DNA of 48,810 nt from Anaerotignum lactatifermentans DSM 14214 (GCF_900142265.1 NZ_FRAH01000020.1:1-48810), one strand, 5' to 3'; shown: positions 25,009-33,178, counted from the first letter of the stretch. Notes: generated by a model not told the origin, from the sequence alone. Numbers and translations are program-made.

Positions 25009-25946
25009 TTTGCAGCTCCTTTCAGCAGTTCTTCCGCTTCGGTCGCGATTTCTTTCACGATTTCCGCTGCGGGCTGTTCTTTCTTCACCATACCGGAGAT
25101 CTGACCTGCCAGGAAGCAGCCAGCTTTTGTATCGCCTTCTACAGCTGCTTTACGCAGTGCGCCAACGCCCAGTTCTGCCACATCTTCCGCTGTGGTTTCC
25201 GGTGCATATTCCACTTTCAGGAATTCACGGCTGAAAGGATTTTTCAGACAACGGCAAGTGTTGCCGCCAAAACGTCTGCCTGTGGTAACGGTAGAAATGT
25301 CAGTTGCTTTCAGAACCATGTCTTTGTAGTTCTGGTGCACACCGCATTCTTCTGCCAGCAGGAAACGAGTACCCATCTGTACGCCTACTGCGCCCAGCAT
25401 GAATGCCGCTGCCATACCGCGTCCGTCACCGATGCCGCCTGCTGCCAGTACAGGAATGTTCACAGCGTCGCATACCTGAGGCACCAGAGGCATTGTTGTC
25501 ATTTCCCCGATATGCCCGCCGGATTCGCCGCCTTCTGCGATAACAGCGGAAGCACCAGCTTTTTCCATCATTTTTGCTGCCGCAACAGATGCAACAACGG
25601 GAATGACGGTGATGTTTGCTTCCTTCCACATTCCCATGTATTTTTTTGGCATACCTGCGCCTGTGGTAACAACAGCTACCTTTTCTTCAGCCACGATTTT
25701 TGCCACTTCATCCACATGGGGGCTCATCAGCATGATATTCACGCCAAAAGGTTTGTCTGTCAGTTCTCTGGCAATACGAATCTGTTCACGCAGGTAGTCG
25801 CCGCCTGCGTTCATGGCAGAGATGATGCCCAGACCGCCGCCATTGGAAACAGCTGCTGCCAGTTTACCATCTGCAATCCAAGCCATGCCCCCCTGAAAGA
25901 TGGGGTATTCAATGCCTATCATTTCGCAAATCGGTGAAACAATCAT
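24996..25946 (-). CDS. fabK: Enoyl-ACP reductase II (FMN-dependent)
   Basis: 316-residue FMN enoyl reductase of the nitronate monooxygenase-like TIM barrel family, the last step of each elongation round. Visible: YPIFQGGMAWIA, VSNGGGLGIIS, the phosphate-binding VIAEGGESGGHIG, LAAGGIGDGRGMAAA and GVQMGTRFL. No FabI, FabL or FabV is in the operon, so FabK is the likely sole reductase here, as in streptococci and many clostridia. Such enzymes are not inhibited by triclosan (family knowledge). Confidence 0.97.
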   Translation of the reverse strand: MIVSPICEMIGIEYPIFQGGMAWIADGKLAAAVSNGGGLGIISAMNAGGDYLREQIRIARELTDKPFGVNIMLMSPHVDEVAKIVAEEKVAVVTTGAGMPKKYMGMWKEANITVIPVVASVAAAKMMEKAGASAVIAEGGESGGHIGEMTTMPLVPQVCDAVNIPVLAAGGIGDGRGMAAAFMLGAVGVQMGTRFLLAEECGVHQNYKDMVLKATDISTVTTGRRFGGNTCRCLKNPFSREFLKVEYAPETTAEDVAELGVGALRKAAVEGDTKAGCFLAGQISGMVKKEQPAAEIVKEIATEAEELLKGAAKWVK

Positions 25947-25960
25947 TTCTTTCCCTCCAA

Positions 25961-26185
25961 TTAGTTCTGTTTGCTTTCGATCATTTTAACCAGATCAGCA
26001 ACAGTTTCTACTTTGTTGTCGCCCATTTCGATTTCTGTGCCCAGTTCTTCTTCCAGGCTCATGAGCAGTTCCATAACGTCCAGAGAGTCGATCCCCAGAT
26101 CAGCGAATTTTGTTTCCATTGTGATTGTGGAAACTTCACATTCCAGTTTTTCTGCCAACAGTGCTGCGATTTTTTCAAATACCAT
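25961..26185 (-). CDS. acpP: Acyl carrier protein
   Basis: 74-residue acidic four-helix ACP. The phosphopantetheine Ser34 lies in LGIDSLDVMEL. It carries the growing acyl chain among the Fab enzymes. AGGAG precedes ATG 26185. The 112-base gap from fabH holds small hairpins but no clear promoter; it may allow ACP to be made in excess. Confidence 0.97.
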   Translation of the reverse strand: MVFEKIAALLAEKLECEVSTITMETKFADLGIDSLDVMELLMSLEEELGTEIEMGDNKVETVADLVKMIESKQN

Positions 26186-26297
26186 GATGCATTCTCCTTT
26201 TCTTCTTTAAAAAAATGATTTCGTCTTGTTCAGGGCAGCAAGCTGTCCCCAATATTTCCGCATGTTGCGGACTTGTATATGATGCCTTTTCGGCTCA

Positions 26298-27251
26298 TTA
26301 CCATCTTACAATGCAGGCTGCACTTGCCAGACCGCCGCCGAAAGCAGGCAGCAGCAGCAGATCGCCTTTTTGCAGCATTCCCTTGCGGTTCATTTCATCC
26401 AGCGCAATGGGGATGCTTGCAGAGGAAGTATTGCCGTAACGGTCAATATTCACATAAAATTTCTCCTTAGGCACTTTCAGCATTACGCTTGCAAAGTCAA
26501 TGATACGCTGATTTGCCTGATGTGGTACGATGTACTTGATATCCTCAAATGTCAGACCATTCTGCTTGAGCAGATATTTTGTGTCATGACAGATGGCGTT
26601 GACAGCAAACTTGAATGTATCCTGTCCACGCATATGGATATAAGGTTTTTTCTGTTCTCCTTCAAAGAAAGGAGATTTCCCGATGAGCTGGGGAATGTCG
26701 ATGACATTGTTGCCGCCTTTTACATGGAATACAGAGTCCAGGTAGTTGTCACCTTCACCCAGAACCACTGCCCCTGCGCCATCACCAAAAATAACACAGG
26801 TGCTTCTGTCTTCCCAGTCTACGATACGGCTCAATCTTTCTGAGCCAATGACAAGGACTTTTTTCACCTTACCTCTGGCAAAGAATCCTGCTGCTGTTTC
26901 CAGTGTGAAAACAAATGCAGAACATGCCGCATTGATGTCCATGGTCATGCAGTCCAGACCCAAAATATTCTGAATCATACAGGAAACAGAAGGAGAAATG
27001 GATTCCCCGCTGACACTGGCTGCCAGAATCAGATCGATTTCTTCCTTTTTCACACCGCTGTTTTCCAGTGCTGCCAGTGCTGCTTTGGCGCCCATGTCTG
27101 CCGCCGTTTCGTTTGTGCTGACGTGGCGTTCTTTTACGCCGACGCGCTGCATGATCCACTCATCATTTGTATCTACGATTTTAGACATATCATCATTGGT
27201 TACCACTCTGGGAGGCACATACATGCCCGTTCCCAATATCGAAAAACTCAT
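26298..27251 (-). CDS. fabH: 3-oxoacyl-ACP synthase III
   Basis: 317-residue initiating condensing enzyme (acetyl-CoA or branched acyl-CoA plus malonyl-ACP). The Cys-His-Asn triad is complete: C110 in INAACSAFVF, H244 in VPHQANQRI, N274 in RYGNTSSAS. The frame is open up to 27356, but ATG 27251 with AGGAGG gives the standard start MSFSILGTGMYVPP. First gene of the fab-acc operon, 157 bases after the anti-sigma gene. No FabT- or FapR-type regulator gene is beside it. Confidence 0.97.
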   Translation of the reverse strand: MSFSILGTGMYVPPRVVTNDDMSKIVDTNDEWIMQRVGVKERHVSTNETAADMGAKAALAALENSGVKKEEIDLILAASVSGESISPSVSCMIQNILGLDCMTMDINAACSAFVFTLETAAGFFARGKVKKVLVIGSERLSRIVDWEDRSTCVIFGDGAGAVVLGEGDNYLDSVFHVKGGNNVIDIPQLIGKSPFFEGEQKKPYIHMRGQDTFKFAVNAICHDTKYLLKQNGLTFEDIKYIVPHQANQRIIDFASVMLKVPKEKFYVNIDRYGNTSSASIPIALDEMNRKGMLQKGDLLLLPAFGGGLASAACIVRW

Positions 27252-27408
27252 TCTTTTTTCCTCCTGCTTTACGCATTCTTTTGTGCTTACGATATTTAGT
27301 CCCCGTTTTGGCAAAAAGGTTACAGGAAATTGATATTTTTTTGCACTTTTTTCCAAACAAAAAGGAAACAGACTTTTCTATCGTAGTAAAAGCCCCTTTG
27401 TTCCCCCG

Positions 27409-27735
27409 TCAGCCTCTTTTTCTCATCCGCATCCACAGCATCACCAGCAGGCACCAGGAAGCACAGACATAGGAGAAAAATCCAATACCAATGAGCATCC
27501 TTCTATGGCGCATTTTTTCCGCCAGTCGGCAAAACTCCTGTTCCGCTGCATTTTCTGAAGGGATCTGTCCCATATTGGAAGGTTTTTGAGAGAATCTGCG
27601 ATATTGTTTGTAATACCGACGGCAGTCGGGACAAGTCCGCAAATGCGCCGCCACACTGTTTTTTGTCACGGGATTTGCCAACCCATCCTGATACAGGGCC
27701 ACCAAGTCCATGACGATTTCACACGGCAAATTCAT
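27409..27735 (-). CDS. Zinc-finger anti-sigma factor
   Basis: 108-residue membrane protein. The N-terminal zf-HC2 anti-sigma domain has the ZAS motif H31-x3-C35-x2-C38 (HLRTCPDC) in a helix pair starting VMDLVALYQDGLA. A single transmembrane segment is near residues 80-101 (MLIGIGFFSYVCASWCLLVML) and a very short basic tail lies outside. It overlaps the sigma gene by 17 bases, so the two are coupled. With no extracytoplasmic sensor domain, the signal may be cytoplasmic (redox or zinc) or come from a partner. Confidence 0.85.
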   Translation of the reverse strand: MNLPCEIVMDLVALYQDGLANPVTKNSVAAHLRTCPDCRRYYKQYRRFSQKPSNMGQIPSENAAEQEFCRLAEKMRHRRMLIGIGFFSYVCASWCLLVMLWMRMRKRG

Positions 27736-28225
27736 CTTTCAACACCTCCATCATTTTTTTCTTTGCGCGGAAAAAAATCACCTTTGCGGAATTTTCACTG
27801 ATCTTCAGCGCCAGAGCGATCTGAGAAAAGGGCAGCTCCGCATAGATTCGCAGCAGCACCACATCCCGGTATTTTTTCGGAATTTCCTTTACCATGGCGC
27901 GGACTGCTTTTTCCACATATTTCTTATGGACATATTCTTCCGGGTCTGCATTCTGCGTATAATAGGTATTGACTACTAAGTCCAGATTGGCAGAATCCAG
28001 ATGCAGTTTGTTGCGTTTGAGATATTTGAAATAAACATGCTTTCCGATGGATGCAAGCCAGGTAAAAACTTCGCACTCTCCGCGAAAACGGTGAAAGGAC
28101 ATATATGCCTGCAAGAACGTTTCCTGCGCCAGGTCTTCCGCCAAGGCGCGATCCCCGCACAGACGGTGCAAAAAAGCATATACTCTGTCATAATATGCTC
28201 GATAGAGCATTTCAAATGAATTCAC
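27719..28225 (-). CDS. RNA polymerase sigma factor, ECF type
   Basis: 168-residue sigma-70 family factor with only regions 2 and 4. Region 2: FEMLYRAYYDRVYAFLHRLC, ALAEDLAQETFLQAYMSFHRF, FTWLASIGKHVYFKYLKR. Region 4: VKEIPKKYRDVVLLRIYAEL then FSQIALALKISENSAKVIFFRAKKKM. The start is a GTG at 28225 with GGGGGTGAG upstream; the longer open frame to 28276 overlaps the promoter. Paired with the zinc-finger anti-sigma. Regulon unknown. The pair's place before fabH suggests, but does not show, an envelope or lipid role. Confidence 0.9.
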   Translation of the reverse strand: MNSFEMLYRAYYDRVYAFLHRLCGDRALAEDLAQETFLQAYMSFHRFRGECEVFTWLASIGKHVYFKYLKRNKLHLDSANLDLVVNTYYTQNADPEEYVHKKYVEKAVRAMVKEIPKKYRDVVLLRIYAELPFSQIALALKISENSAKVIFFRAKKKMMEVLKDEFAV

Positions 28226-28257
28226 CTGCTCACCCCCGTTCGCCTGTTTCGCATTAC

Positions 28258-28266
28258 AGTATACCA
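28258..28266 (-). promoter_or_regulatory. Extended -10 promoter of the sigma gene
   Basis: Minus strand ATGG-TATACT with TATACT at 28258-28263. The -35 is not clear, so a sigma-A extended -10 type is more likely than ECF autoregulation. Confidence 0.45.
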
Positions 28267-28369
28267 TAAGAAACATGGAAAATCCAGTAACTTTCTATGG
28301 CTTCTTTCGCAAATGGGCATTAAAAAGGACAGATTTCGCTTTCTGGGGCAAAAAAAATTTATTTTCATC

Positions 28370-28398
28370 TTGACAATTCTATAAAAATAGCGCAAAAT
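28370..28398 (+). promoter_or_regulatory. Promoter of tRNA-Pro
   Basis: TTGACA (28370-28375), 17-base spacer, CAAAAT (28393-28398). The mature tRNA begins 16 bases later. Confidence 0.65.
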
Positions 28399-28413
28399 AT
28401 TAGTGTTGTGTAT

Positions 28414-28487
<74 letters not shown>

Positions 28488-28493
28488 TAGACG

Positions 28494-28523
28494 CGCCGCA
28501 GGCATCTGTTTGCGGCGTTTTTT
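28494..28523 (+). terminator. Terminator of tRNA-Pro
   Basis: cgccgca (28494-28500) pairs with tgcggcg (28511-28517), followed by six T (28518-28523). Confidence 0.85.
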
Positions 28524-28529
28524 ATTGCC

Positions 28530-28566
28530 AAAAACCCCTGATTCCAAAGCTTGGACAGGGGTTTTT
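28530..28566. terminator. Terminator of the GNAT gene
   Basis: aaaaacccctg (28530-28540) pairs perfectly with caggggttttt (28556-28566). It is AT-flanked on both sides, so it can act both ways. The minus direction serves the acetyltransferase. Confidence 0.8.
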
Positions 28567-28583
28567 CTTTTGCCGTCTTTTCC

Positions 28584-29021
28584 TCAGCGGCACATATACA
28601 AAAGGGGATATGGATTCCCCTGCTCATCCAAATCGGTTCTTTTGTAAACGGAAAATCCCATATGCTCATAAAAACCAATAGCCTGAGGATTTTGCTCATT
28701 GACTGTCACCTGCTTTATTTTTTCATCACAATCTGCCCGTTCCAGCAGTTGTTTTCCCAATCCTTTTCCACGTTCCGCAGACGCAATGAACAGCATCTCC
28801 AAAGACCCTTTTTCCGTTCCCATAAACGCCACAGGCTGTCCTGCTTTTGTTGCCATATACAAACGTGCCACCCCTTCTATGGTCTGGGGCACATAAGGCT
28901 TGATGTTGTTAATTTCCTCATCCGATAAAAATAGATGGGTTGCTCTGACAGAATCCTCCCACACTGCCAGCAGCTGCTCCATCAGCATGGGCGTTCTTTC
29001 CTTTACTTCCATGATTTTCAT
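28584..29021 (-). CDS. GNAT family N-acetyltransferase
   Basis: 145-residue acetyl-CoA dependent acyltransferase. The acetyl-CoA loop is in SAERGKGLGKQLLERA; the strand before it is LEMLFIAS, and the C-terminal part NPQAIGFYEHMGFSVYKRTD is the usual GNAT motif B. The N-terminus LMEQLLAVWEDSVRATHLFL matches acetyltransferases near YjaB/YiiD types, but the substrate is unknown. ATG 29021 with GGAG 6 bases before it is preferred to the upstream ATG at 29045. Single gene between two terminators. Confidence 0.88.
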   Translation of the reverse strand: MKIMEVKERTPMLMEQLLAVWEDSVRATHLFLSDEEINNIKPYVPQTIEGVARLYMATKAGQPVAFMGTEKGSLEMLFIASAERGKGLGKQLLERADCDEKIKQVTVNEQNPQAIGFYEHMGFSVYKRTDLDEQGNPYPLLYMCR

Positions 29022-29047
29022 ATTGTTCTCCGCCATTCTCTCCATAA

Positions 29048-29076
29048 AAAAAGGAACCGTTCCATGGTTCCTTTTT
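29048..29076 (-). terminator. Terminator of the 29.1 kb unknown gene
   Basis: aaaaaggaacc (29048-29058) pairs with ggttccttttt (29066-29076), with a minus-strand T run. Confidence 0.8.
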
Positions 29077-29086
29077 CAGCTTTTTA

Positions 29087-29494
29087 TCATTCTTTTTCTG
29101 CAGCTTCAAAGATTTCTTCTGCGGATTTTTTGTAATATCCTGTGCTGTCTTCTGCAACAGTTGCCGCAATCTTTGTGCCATAGTACATACGGCAGGCTTC
29201 CGCAGCATCCATACGATGTGCCTTTGCCATCCGTCCAACGACATCAATGAGCAGTTCTGTTCTTTCTTCATAATGCCCATAAGTATCTTCTTCCGCATCT
29301 CTTTCCAGCGCCATCATCCCGTCGATCATGCCGATGTAAAAAGAGGTGTCCATTTCCGGGAACTGGTTTCTGGTATCCTGCAGCAGCTGGATCACACCAT
29401 TTTTGTCAAAGGCTTCAAAAACCTTATGTCCGGGAATGTTTTTTGCATAGCTGTAATATTCGATGCAGGAAACGATCATTCTCAATTCATCCAT
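29087..29494 (-). CDS. Conserved hypothetical protein, family not recognised
   Basis: 135-residue acidic soluble protein (MDELRMIVSCIEYYSYAKNI, then PGHKVFEAFDKNGVIQLL). The first ~60 residues are helical and weakly resemble the DUF3791-type 'CIExYxxAKxxxGxxVxxLFxxxGV' pattern, but the C-terminal half (MDAAEACRMYYGTKIAATVA) does not, so I do not assign it. No signal peptide, membrane segment or catalytic motif. ATG 29494 with AAGGAG 9 bases before it. Single gene, divergent from the B3/4 protein. Confidence 0.7.
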   Translation of the reverse strand: MDELRMIVSCIEYYSYAKNIPGHKVFEAFDKNGVIQLLQDTRNQFPEMDTSFYIGMIDGMMALERDAEEDTYGHYEERTELLIDVVGRMAKAHRMDAAEACRMYYGTKIAATVAEDSTGYYKKSAEEIFEAAEKE

Positions 29495-29566
29495 TTCTGC
29501 ACGCTCCTTTCCTTCTGTATCATACCTGTTTTTTGGCAAAATTTCAACAGCCGTTTTCGTTTTTGC

Positions 29567-29572
29567 TTGACA
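29567..29572 (+). promoter_or_regulatory. Possible -35 of the B3/4 gene
   Basis: TTGACA at 29567-29572. The best -10 (TATGTT) lies 20 bases further, which is too far for a strong promoter, so the assignment is tentative. Confidence 0.3.
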
Positions 29573-29627
29573 AGTGACGAAAGAAAATGCAGTATGTTGT
29601 TATAAAAAGATAAAGGAGCGATATGAC

Positions 29628-30287
29628 ATGATTTCTGTTACCATAGACGAAAGCATCAAAGAACGTTGTCCCGAAGCGGTACTAGGACTTTTGCAGTGCA
29701 AAGTTAATGTACATCCCGATGATGAAGAATTCCTTGCACTGCTCAACGGCAAGATTGCGGAACTGTCTGAAGTGGAACTGTCTCAGGCAAACAAACGGGA
29801 CTATATCCAGTCCACCCGCAAAGCCTATAAGGCACTGGGCAAAGAACCCAACCGCTACCGCAATTCCTGTGAAGCCATGTGCCGCAGAATCGCCAAAGAA
29901 CGTGGGCTTTACTACATCAATAATGTGGTAGACATCAATAACTACCTTTCTATACTGTCCGGCTACTCCATGGGCACTTATGATCTGGCGCACGTTACTG
30001 GCGGCATCACCTGGAAACGCGCCCCCGAAGGCACCGCTTATCAAGGCATCGGCAAAGATGTGCTGAATATTGAGTTCCTTCCTGCCCTCTTTGATGAAGA
30101 AGGTCCCTTCGGCAATCCAACCAGCGACAACACCCGTGCCATGATTACCGACGACACCAAAGAAATCCTGCTGGTATACTACACCTTCAACGGCGGTCAG
30201 GAACTGGAATCCCTGCTGGAACTTTCCAAAGAACTGCTGCAAAAACATGCGGCAGGCACAGATTTTGAAATTCAGATTTTGAAGTAA
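29628..30287 (+). CDS. B3/4 domain protein (PheT editing-domain homologue)
   Basis: 219-residue stand-alone B3/4 domain, the fold used in the beta subunit of phenylalanyl-tRNA synthetase for tRNA recognition and editing of Tyr-tRNA(Phe). The conserved stretch is CEAMCRRIAKERGLYYINNV, followed by VDINNYLSILSGYSMGTYDL and NIEFLPALFDEEGPFGNPTSD. Free-standing copies are common in clostridia; trans-editing is assumed but not shown. The frame opens at GTG 29574, but that lies in the promoter region; ATG 29628 has AAAGGAG 8 bases before it. Confidence 0.85.
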   Translation: MISVTIDESIKERCPEAVLGLLQCKVNVHPDDEEFLALLNGKIAELSEVELSQANKRDYIQSTRKAYKALGKEPNRYRNSCEAMCRRIAKERGLYYINNVVDINNYLSILSGYSMGTYDLAHVTGGITWKRAPEGTAYQGIGKDVLNIEFLPALFDEEGPFGNPTSDNTRAMITDDTKEILLVYYTFNGGQELESLLELSKELLQKHAAGTDFEIQILK

Positions 30288-30302
30288 TATATTCTGAAAT
30301 AC

Positions 30303-30340
30303 AAAAAGATGGCAGACTTTGATATCTGCCATCTTTTTTA
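30303..30340. terminator. Bidirectional terminator
   Basis: aaaaagatggcaga (30303-30316) pairs with tctgccatcttttt (30325-30338). It serves the convergent B3/4 and lipoprotein genes. Confidence 0.88.
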
Positions 30341-30342
30341 TA

Positions 30343-30966
30343 TCATGCTTTTTCAAACACAAACCATTCTTCATCAATCTGCACCATAATGGTTTCTTCT
30401 CCCATAGTATAAGAGTTCCCCACACAGCCAAAGTTGGATTGTCCGTTTTCCGTTGGTACAGCGCCTTCACTTGTTTCCGATGTGATTTCTCCTGCAATCG
30501 CTTGGGAATCCCCCATAGGTCCTGTCTGGTCTGTACTATAGTATAAGGTATCATTCACCATAAGCAAACGGTTTTTATAGGGATTCTCCACACTCCATGG
30601 ACTTTCTTTCTCCATGAAATCCGGCAAAGCTTCTGCTGTTGCAAACACAAACCATTCTTCCCCAATTTGTACCATGATGGTTTCTTCCCCTATGGTGTAA
30701 GCATTGCCCACACAGCCAAAGTTGGATTGTCCATTTTCTGTTGGTACAGCCCCTTCGGATGTTTCCGATGTGATTTCTCCTGCAACCGCTTCGGAATCCC
30801 CCATAGGTCCTGTCTGGTCTGTACTATAGTATAAGGTATCATTCACCATAAGCAGACGATTTTCATATGCCATTGCCACAGCGTTTTCATCCACTTGTGC
30901 CGTTTCCTGTCCACAGGCTGTCAACCCCAGAAGCATCCCCAACAACAGTAATCCCTTTCTTTTCAT
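30343..30966 (-). CDS. Lipoprotein made of two nearly identical repeats
   Basis: 207-residue lipoprotein. Signal peptide with lipobox LTAC (Cys18). The mature part is one ~74-residue module twice. Each begins Y-x-NRLLMVNDTLYYSTDQTG, passes SEGAVPTENGQSNFGCVGN, and ends in EETIMVQI-x-EEWFVF. A 20-residue linker separates them (LPDFMEKESPWSVENPYKN region). I know this NRLLxVNDTLYYST...GEITS...NQSNFG module from clostridial exported and anti-sigma-like proteins, where its role is not known. Each module holds one Cys (NFGCVGN). Just upstream of it lies hflX, 25 bases away. Confidence 0.85.
   Translation of the reverse strand: MKRKGLLLLGMLLGLTACGQETAQVDENAVAMAYENRLLMVNDTLYYSTDQTGPMGDSEAVAGEITSETSEGAVPTENGQSNFGCVGNAYTIGEETIMVQIGEEWFVFATAEALPDFMEKESPWSVENPYKNRLLMVNDTLYYSTDQTGPMGDSQAIAGEITSETSEGAVPTENGQSNFGCVGNSYTMGEETIMVQIDEEWFVFEKA
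30354..30575 (-). repeat. Internal repeat unit 2 of the duplicated lipoprotein
   Basis: About 222 bases, almost the same as 30642-30863 at an offset of 288 bases (96 codons). Few synonymous changes exist between units, so the duplication is recent or kept by gene conversion. Confidence 0.85.
30642..30863 (-). repeat. Internal repeat unit 1 of the duplicated lipoprotein
   Basis: First-translated copy of the module; see the unit at 30354-30575. Differences in protein are few, such as E/Q, V/I and I/M changes. Confidence 0.85.
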
Positions 30967-30991
30967 AGAAATTCCCCTTTTCCATGTTGCT

Positions 30992-32275
30992 TTAAGCTTC
31001 TACCGCAAAAGATTTCAGTCTGTTTGCCGCTTCCTCATCCACATAAACTTCCAGCAATACCCCTTCTGCTGTATGTTCTTCCCGAATGATTTCACATCGG
31101 CCATGTACCCAGCCAGCCAATGCGCCTTCTGTGTAAGGCAGCAGCACCGTCATGGACTTACGGAAGCTTTTCAGCAGTTTTTCAATGGTTGCCAGCATCT
31201 GTTCCAGCCCCATCTGTTTCCCTGCGGAAATCTGTACGATTTCCCTTGCCATTCTGTCCATAGGCAAAGGCAGTTCCACTTCTCTGTCCATTTTGTTATA
31301 AACGGTAATAACGGGTGTATCTTCGCAGCCCAGACCTCTCAAAGTGTCATATACCACTCGCATCTGTTCTTCTCTGTTGGGGTTGGACGCATCCACCACA
31401 TGAAGGAGAATATCTGCATACTTCAATTCTTCCAGTGTTGCACGGAATGCCTGAATCAGATGGTGAGGCAGTTTCTGGATAAAACCAACGGTATCTGTCA
31501 GCAGAATTTCAGAACCGCCAGGCAGTTCCACTTTTCTGGTGGTAGTATCCAGTGTGGCAAAAAGTTTATCCTCCGCCAGTACGCCAGCCTGTGTCAGTAC
31601 ATTCAATGTAGTAGATTTCCCCGCATTGGTATAGCCCACCAAAGAAACCACAGGAGTGCCTTTTTTGCTGCGCTGACTACGCAAAAGTTCCCGATGGGTC
31701 TGGATTTCTTTCAAATCCCGATTCAATTCCGCAATCCGTTCCTTGATGTGACGGCGGTCTGTTTCCAGCTTCTTTTCCCCTGGACCTCTGGTACCGATAC
31801 CGCCACCCAGACGGGACATGGATGCACCCATACCAGTCAGACGGGACATGCGGTATTTCAGCTGTGCCAATTCTACCTGAATTTTCCCTTCACCGGAAAT
31901 GGCCCGTCCGGCAAAAATATCCAGAATGACGATGGTTCTGTCCATGACCTTTGTTTCCAGCATTTTTTCCAGATTTTTTAGCTGTGCCGGAGAAAGTTCA
32001 TCGTCGCAGACAATGCCTGTGGCATCGTATGTATTTATCATCATTTTCAGTTCTTCGATTTTGCCTTTTCCCAGATAATGGGCAGGATGCACCTTTTCTC
32101 TGCGCTGGATGGTACGTGCAACAGCTGTTGCACCTGCTGTATTTACCAGTTCTTCCAGCTCATCCAGACAGGCTTCCACTGCCATGGCAGAAGGACTGTC
32201 CTTGTCCTCCAGCTCAATGCCTACCAGTATCAATCTTTCTTCTGTATCTTTATTTTCATGCAATTCTTTTGCCAT
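30992..32275 (-). CDS. hflX: GTPase HflX
   Basis: 427-residue ribosome-associated GTPase that splits or rescues stalled 70S ribosomes. The N-terminal HflX domain (~20-200) ends in the glycine-rich SRLGGGIGTRGPGEKKLETD. The G domain has G1 GYTNAGKST, G3 DTVGF, and G4 as NKMD. A short C-terminal beta domain follows. Length is normal. It starts 21 bases after dapF on the same strand, with GAGTAAG-type ribosome site. Confidence 0.97.
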   Translation of the reverse strand: MAKELHENKDTEERLILVGIELEDKDSPSAMAVEACLDELEELVNTAGATAVARTIQRREKVHPAHYLGKGKIEELKMMINTYDATGIVCDDELSPAQLKNLEKMLETKVMDRTIVILDIFAGRAISGEGKIQVELAQLKYRMSRLTGMGASMSRLGGGIGTRGPGEKKLETDRRHIKERIAELNRDLKEIQTHRELLRSQRSKKGTPVVSLVGYTNAGKSTTLNVLTQAGVLAEDKLFATLDTTTRKVELPGGSEILLTDTVGFIQKLPHHLIQAFRATLEELKYADILLHVVDASNPNREEQMRVVYDTLRGLGCEDTPVITVYNKMDREVELPLPMDRMAREIVQISAGKQMGLEQMLATIEKLLKSFRKSMTVLLPYTEGALAGWVHGRCEIIREEHTAEGVLLEVYVDEEAANRLKSFAVEA

Positions 32276-32296
32276 GTCTTACTCCTCTCTGCTTTC

Positions 32297-33130
32297 TTAC
32301 CGCAGCCATACGCCGTCAAAAGAGAATCTGGCGGGACCTGTCATATAAACATGGTTATCGGATTCTCTCCATTCGATTTCCAAAGTGCCGCCCAAAAGCT
32401 GGATACGCACTTTTCTGTCACACAATCCATTGAGCACCGCTGCCACCAATGTGGCAGATGCCCCTGTACCGCATGCCATTGTTTCGCCGCTGCCTCTTTC
32501 CCAAACACGCATACTCATGTGGGTGCGGTCAATGACATGGGCAAACTCGATATTTGCTTTTTTGGGGAACATGGGATGGACTTCTGCCACTTTGCCGTAT
32601 TTTTCCACTTCAAAATGTTCTGTATCATCCACAAAAATGACCCCGTGAGGATTACCCATGGAAACACAGGTCACATCAAAAGTCTTGTCCAGAATCTGCA
32701 ATTTTTCTCCAATGACAGGTGTTTTGTCGCTGATAACGGGAATCTGTGCCGCTTCCAAAATGGGTTCTCCCATATCCGCTGTGACGGCAATGACGATGTC
32801 GTTCTGAATATGTAACTGCAATGTTTTGATGCCGCCCAATGTTTCCAATGTAATGACGTTCTTTTGGGTCATGCCCCGTTCGTAAACGTATTTGCCGATG
32901 CAGCGAACCGCGTTGCCGCACATTTCCCCTTCGGAACCGTCCATATTGAACATCCGCATACGGAAGTCTGCCACTTCAGAAGGCAGAATCAATACCAGCC
33001 CGTCAGCGCCTACACCAAAATGACGCTCACTCATAGCCACCGCCAGCATATCGGGATATTTCACTTCTTCCTCAAAACCGTTGATATAAATATAGTCGTT
33101 GCCGCAGCCTTCCATTTTTGTAAAACGCAT
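32297..33130 (-). CDS. dapF: Diaminopimelate epimerase
   Basis: 277-residue PLP-independent racemase converting LL- to meso-diaminopimelate for lysine and peptidoglycan. The two catalytic cysteines are present: C71 in GEMCGNAVRC and C220 in MACGTGASA. The start FTKMEGCGNDYIYIN is typical. AGGAGG before ATG 33130. Followed by hflX; preceded by the DUF378 gene and a small hairpin (ggcggta...taccgcc) without a T run. Confidence 0.97.
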   Translation of the reverse strand: MRFTKMEGCGNDYIYINGFEEEVKYPDMLAVAMSERHFGVGADGLVLILPSEVADFRMRMFNMDGSEGEMCGNAVRCIGKYVYERGMTQKNVITLETLGGIKTLQLHIQNDIVIAVTADMGEPILEAAQIPVISDKTPVIGEKLQILDKTFDVTCVSMGNPHGVIFVDDTEHFEVEKYGKVAEVHPMFPKKANIEFAHVIDRTHMSMRVWERGSGETMACGTGASATLVAAVLNGLCDRKVRIQLLGGTLEIEWRESDNHVYMTGPARFSFDGVWLR

Positions 33131-33178
33131 GTTGTTTCCTCCTTGCTATGTAGGGGCGGTAAAATATACCGCCTGTGT

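Noticed and set aside
27252-27408. FapR or FabT operator before fabH
   Set aside because: I looked for the known dyads (TTAGTACC-type and TTTGATTATCAAA-type) and saw none.
33131-33178. ggcggta/taccgcc hairpin before dapF as terminator
   Set aside because: No T run follows, so it is not called a terminator; it may be a weak leader structure.
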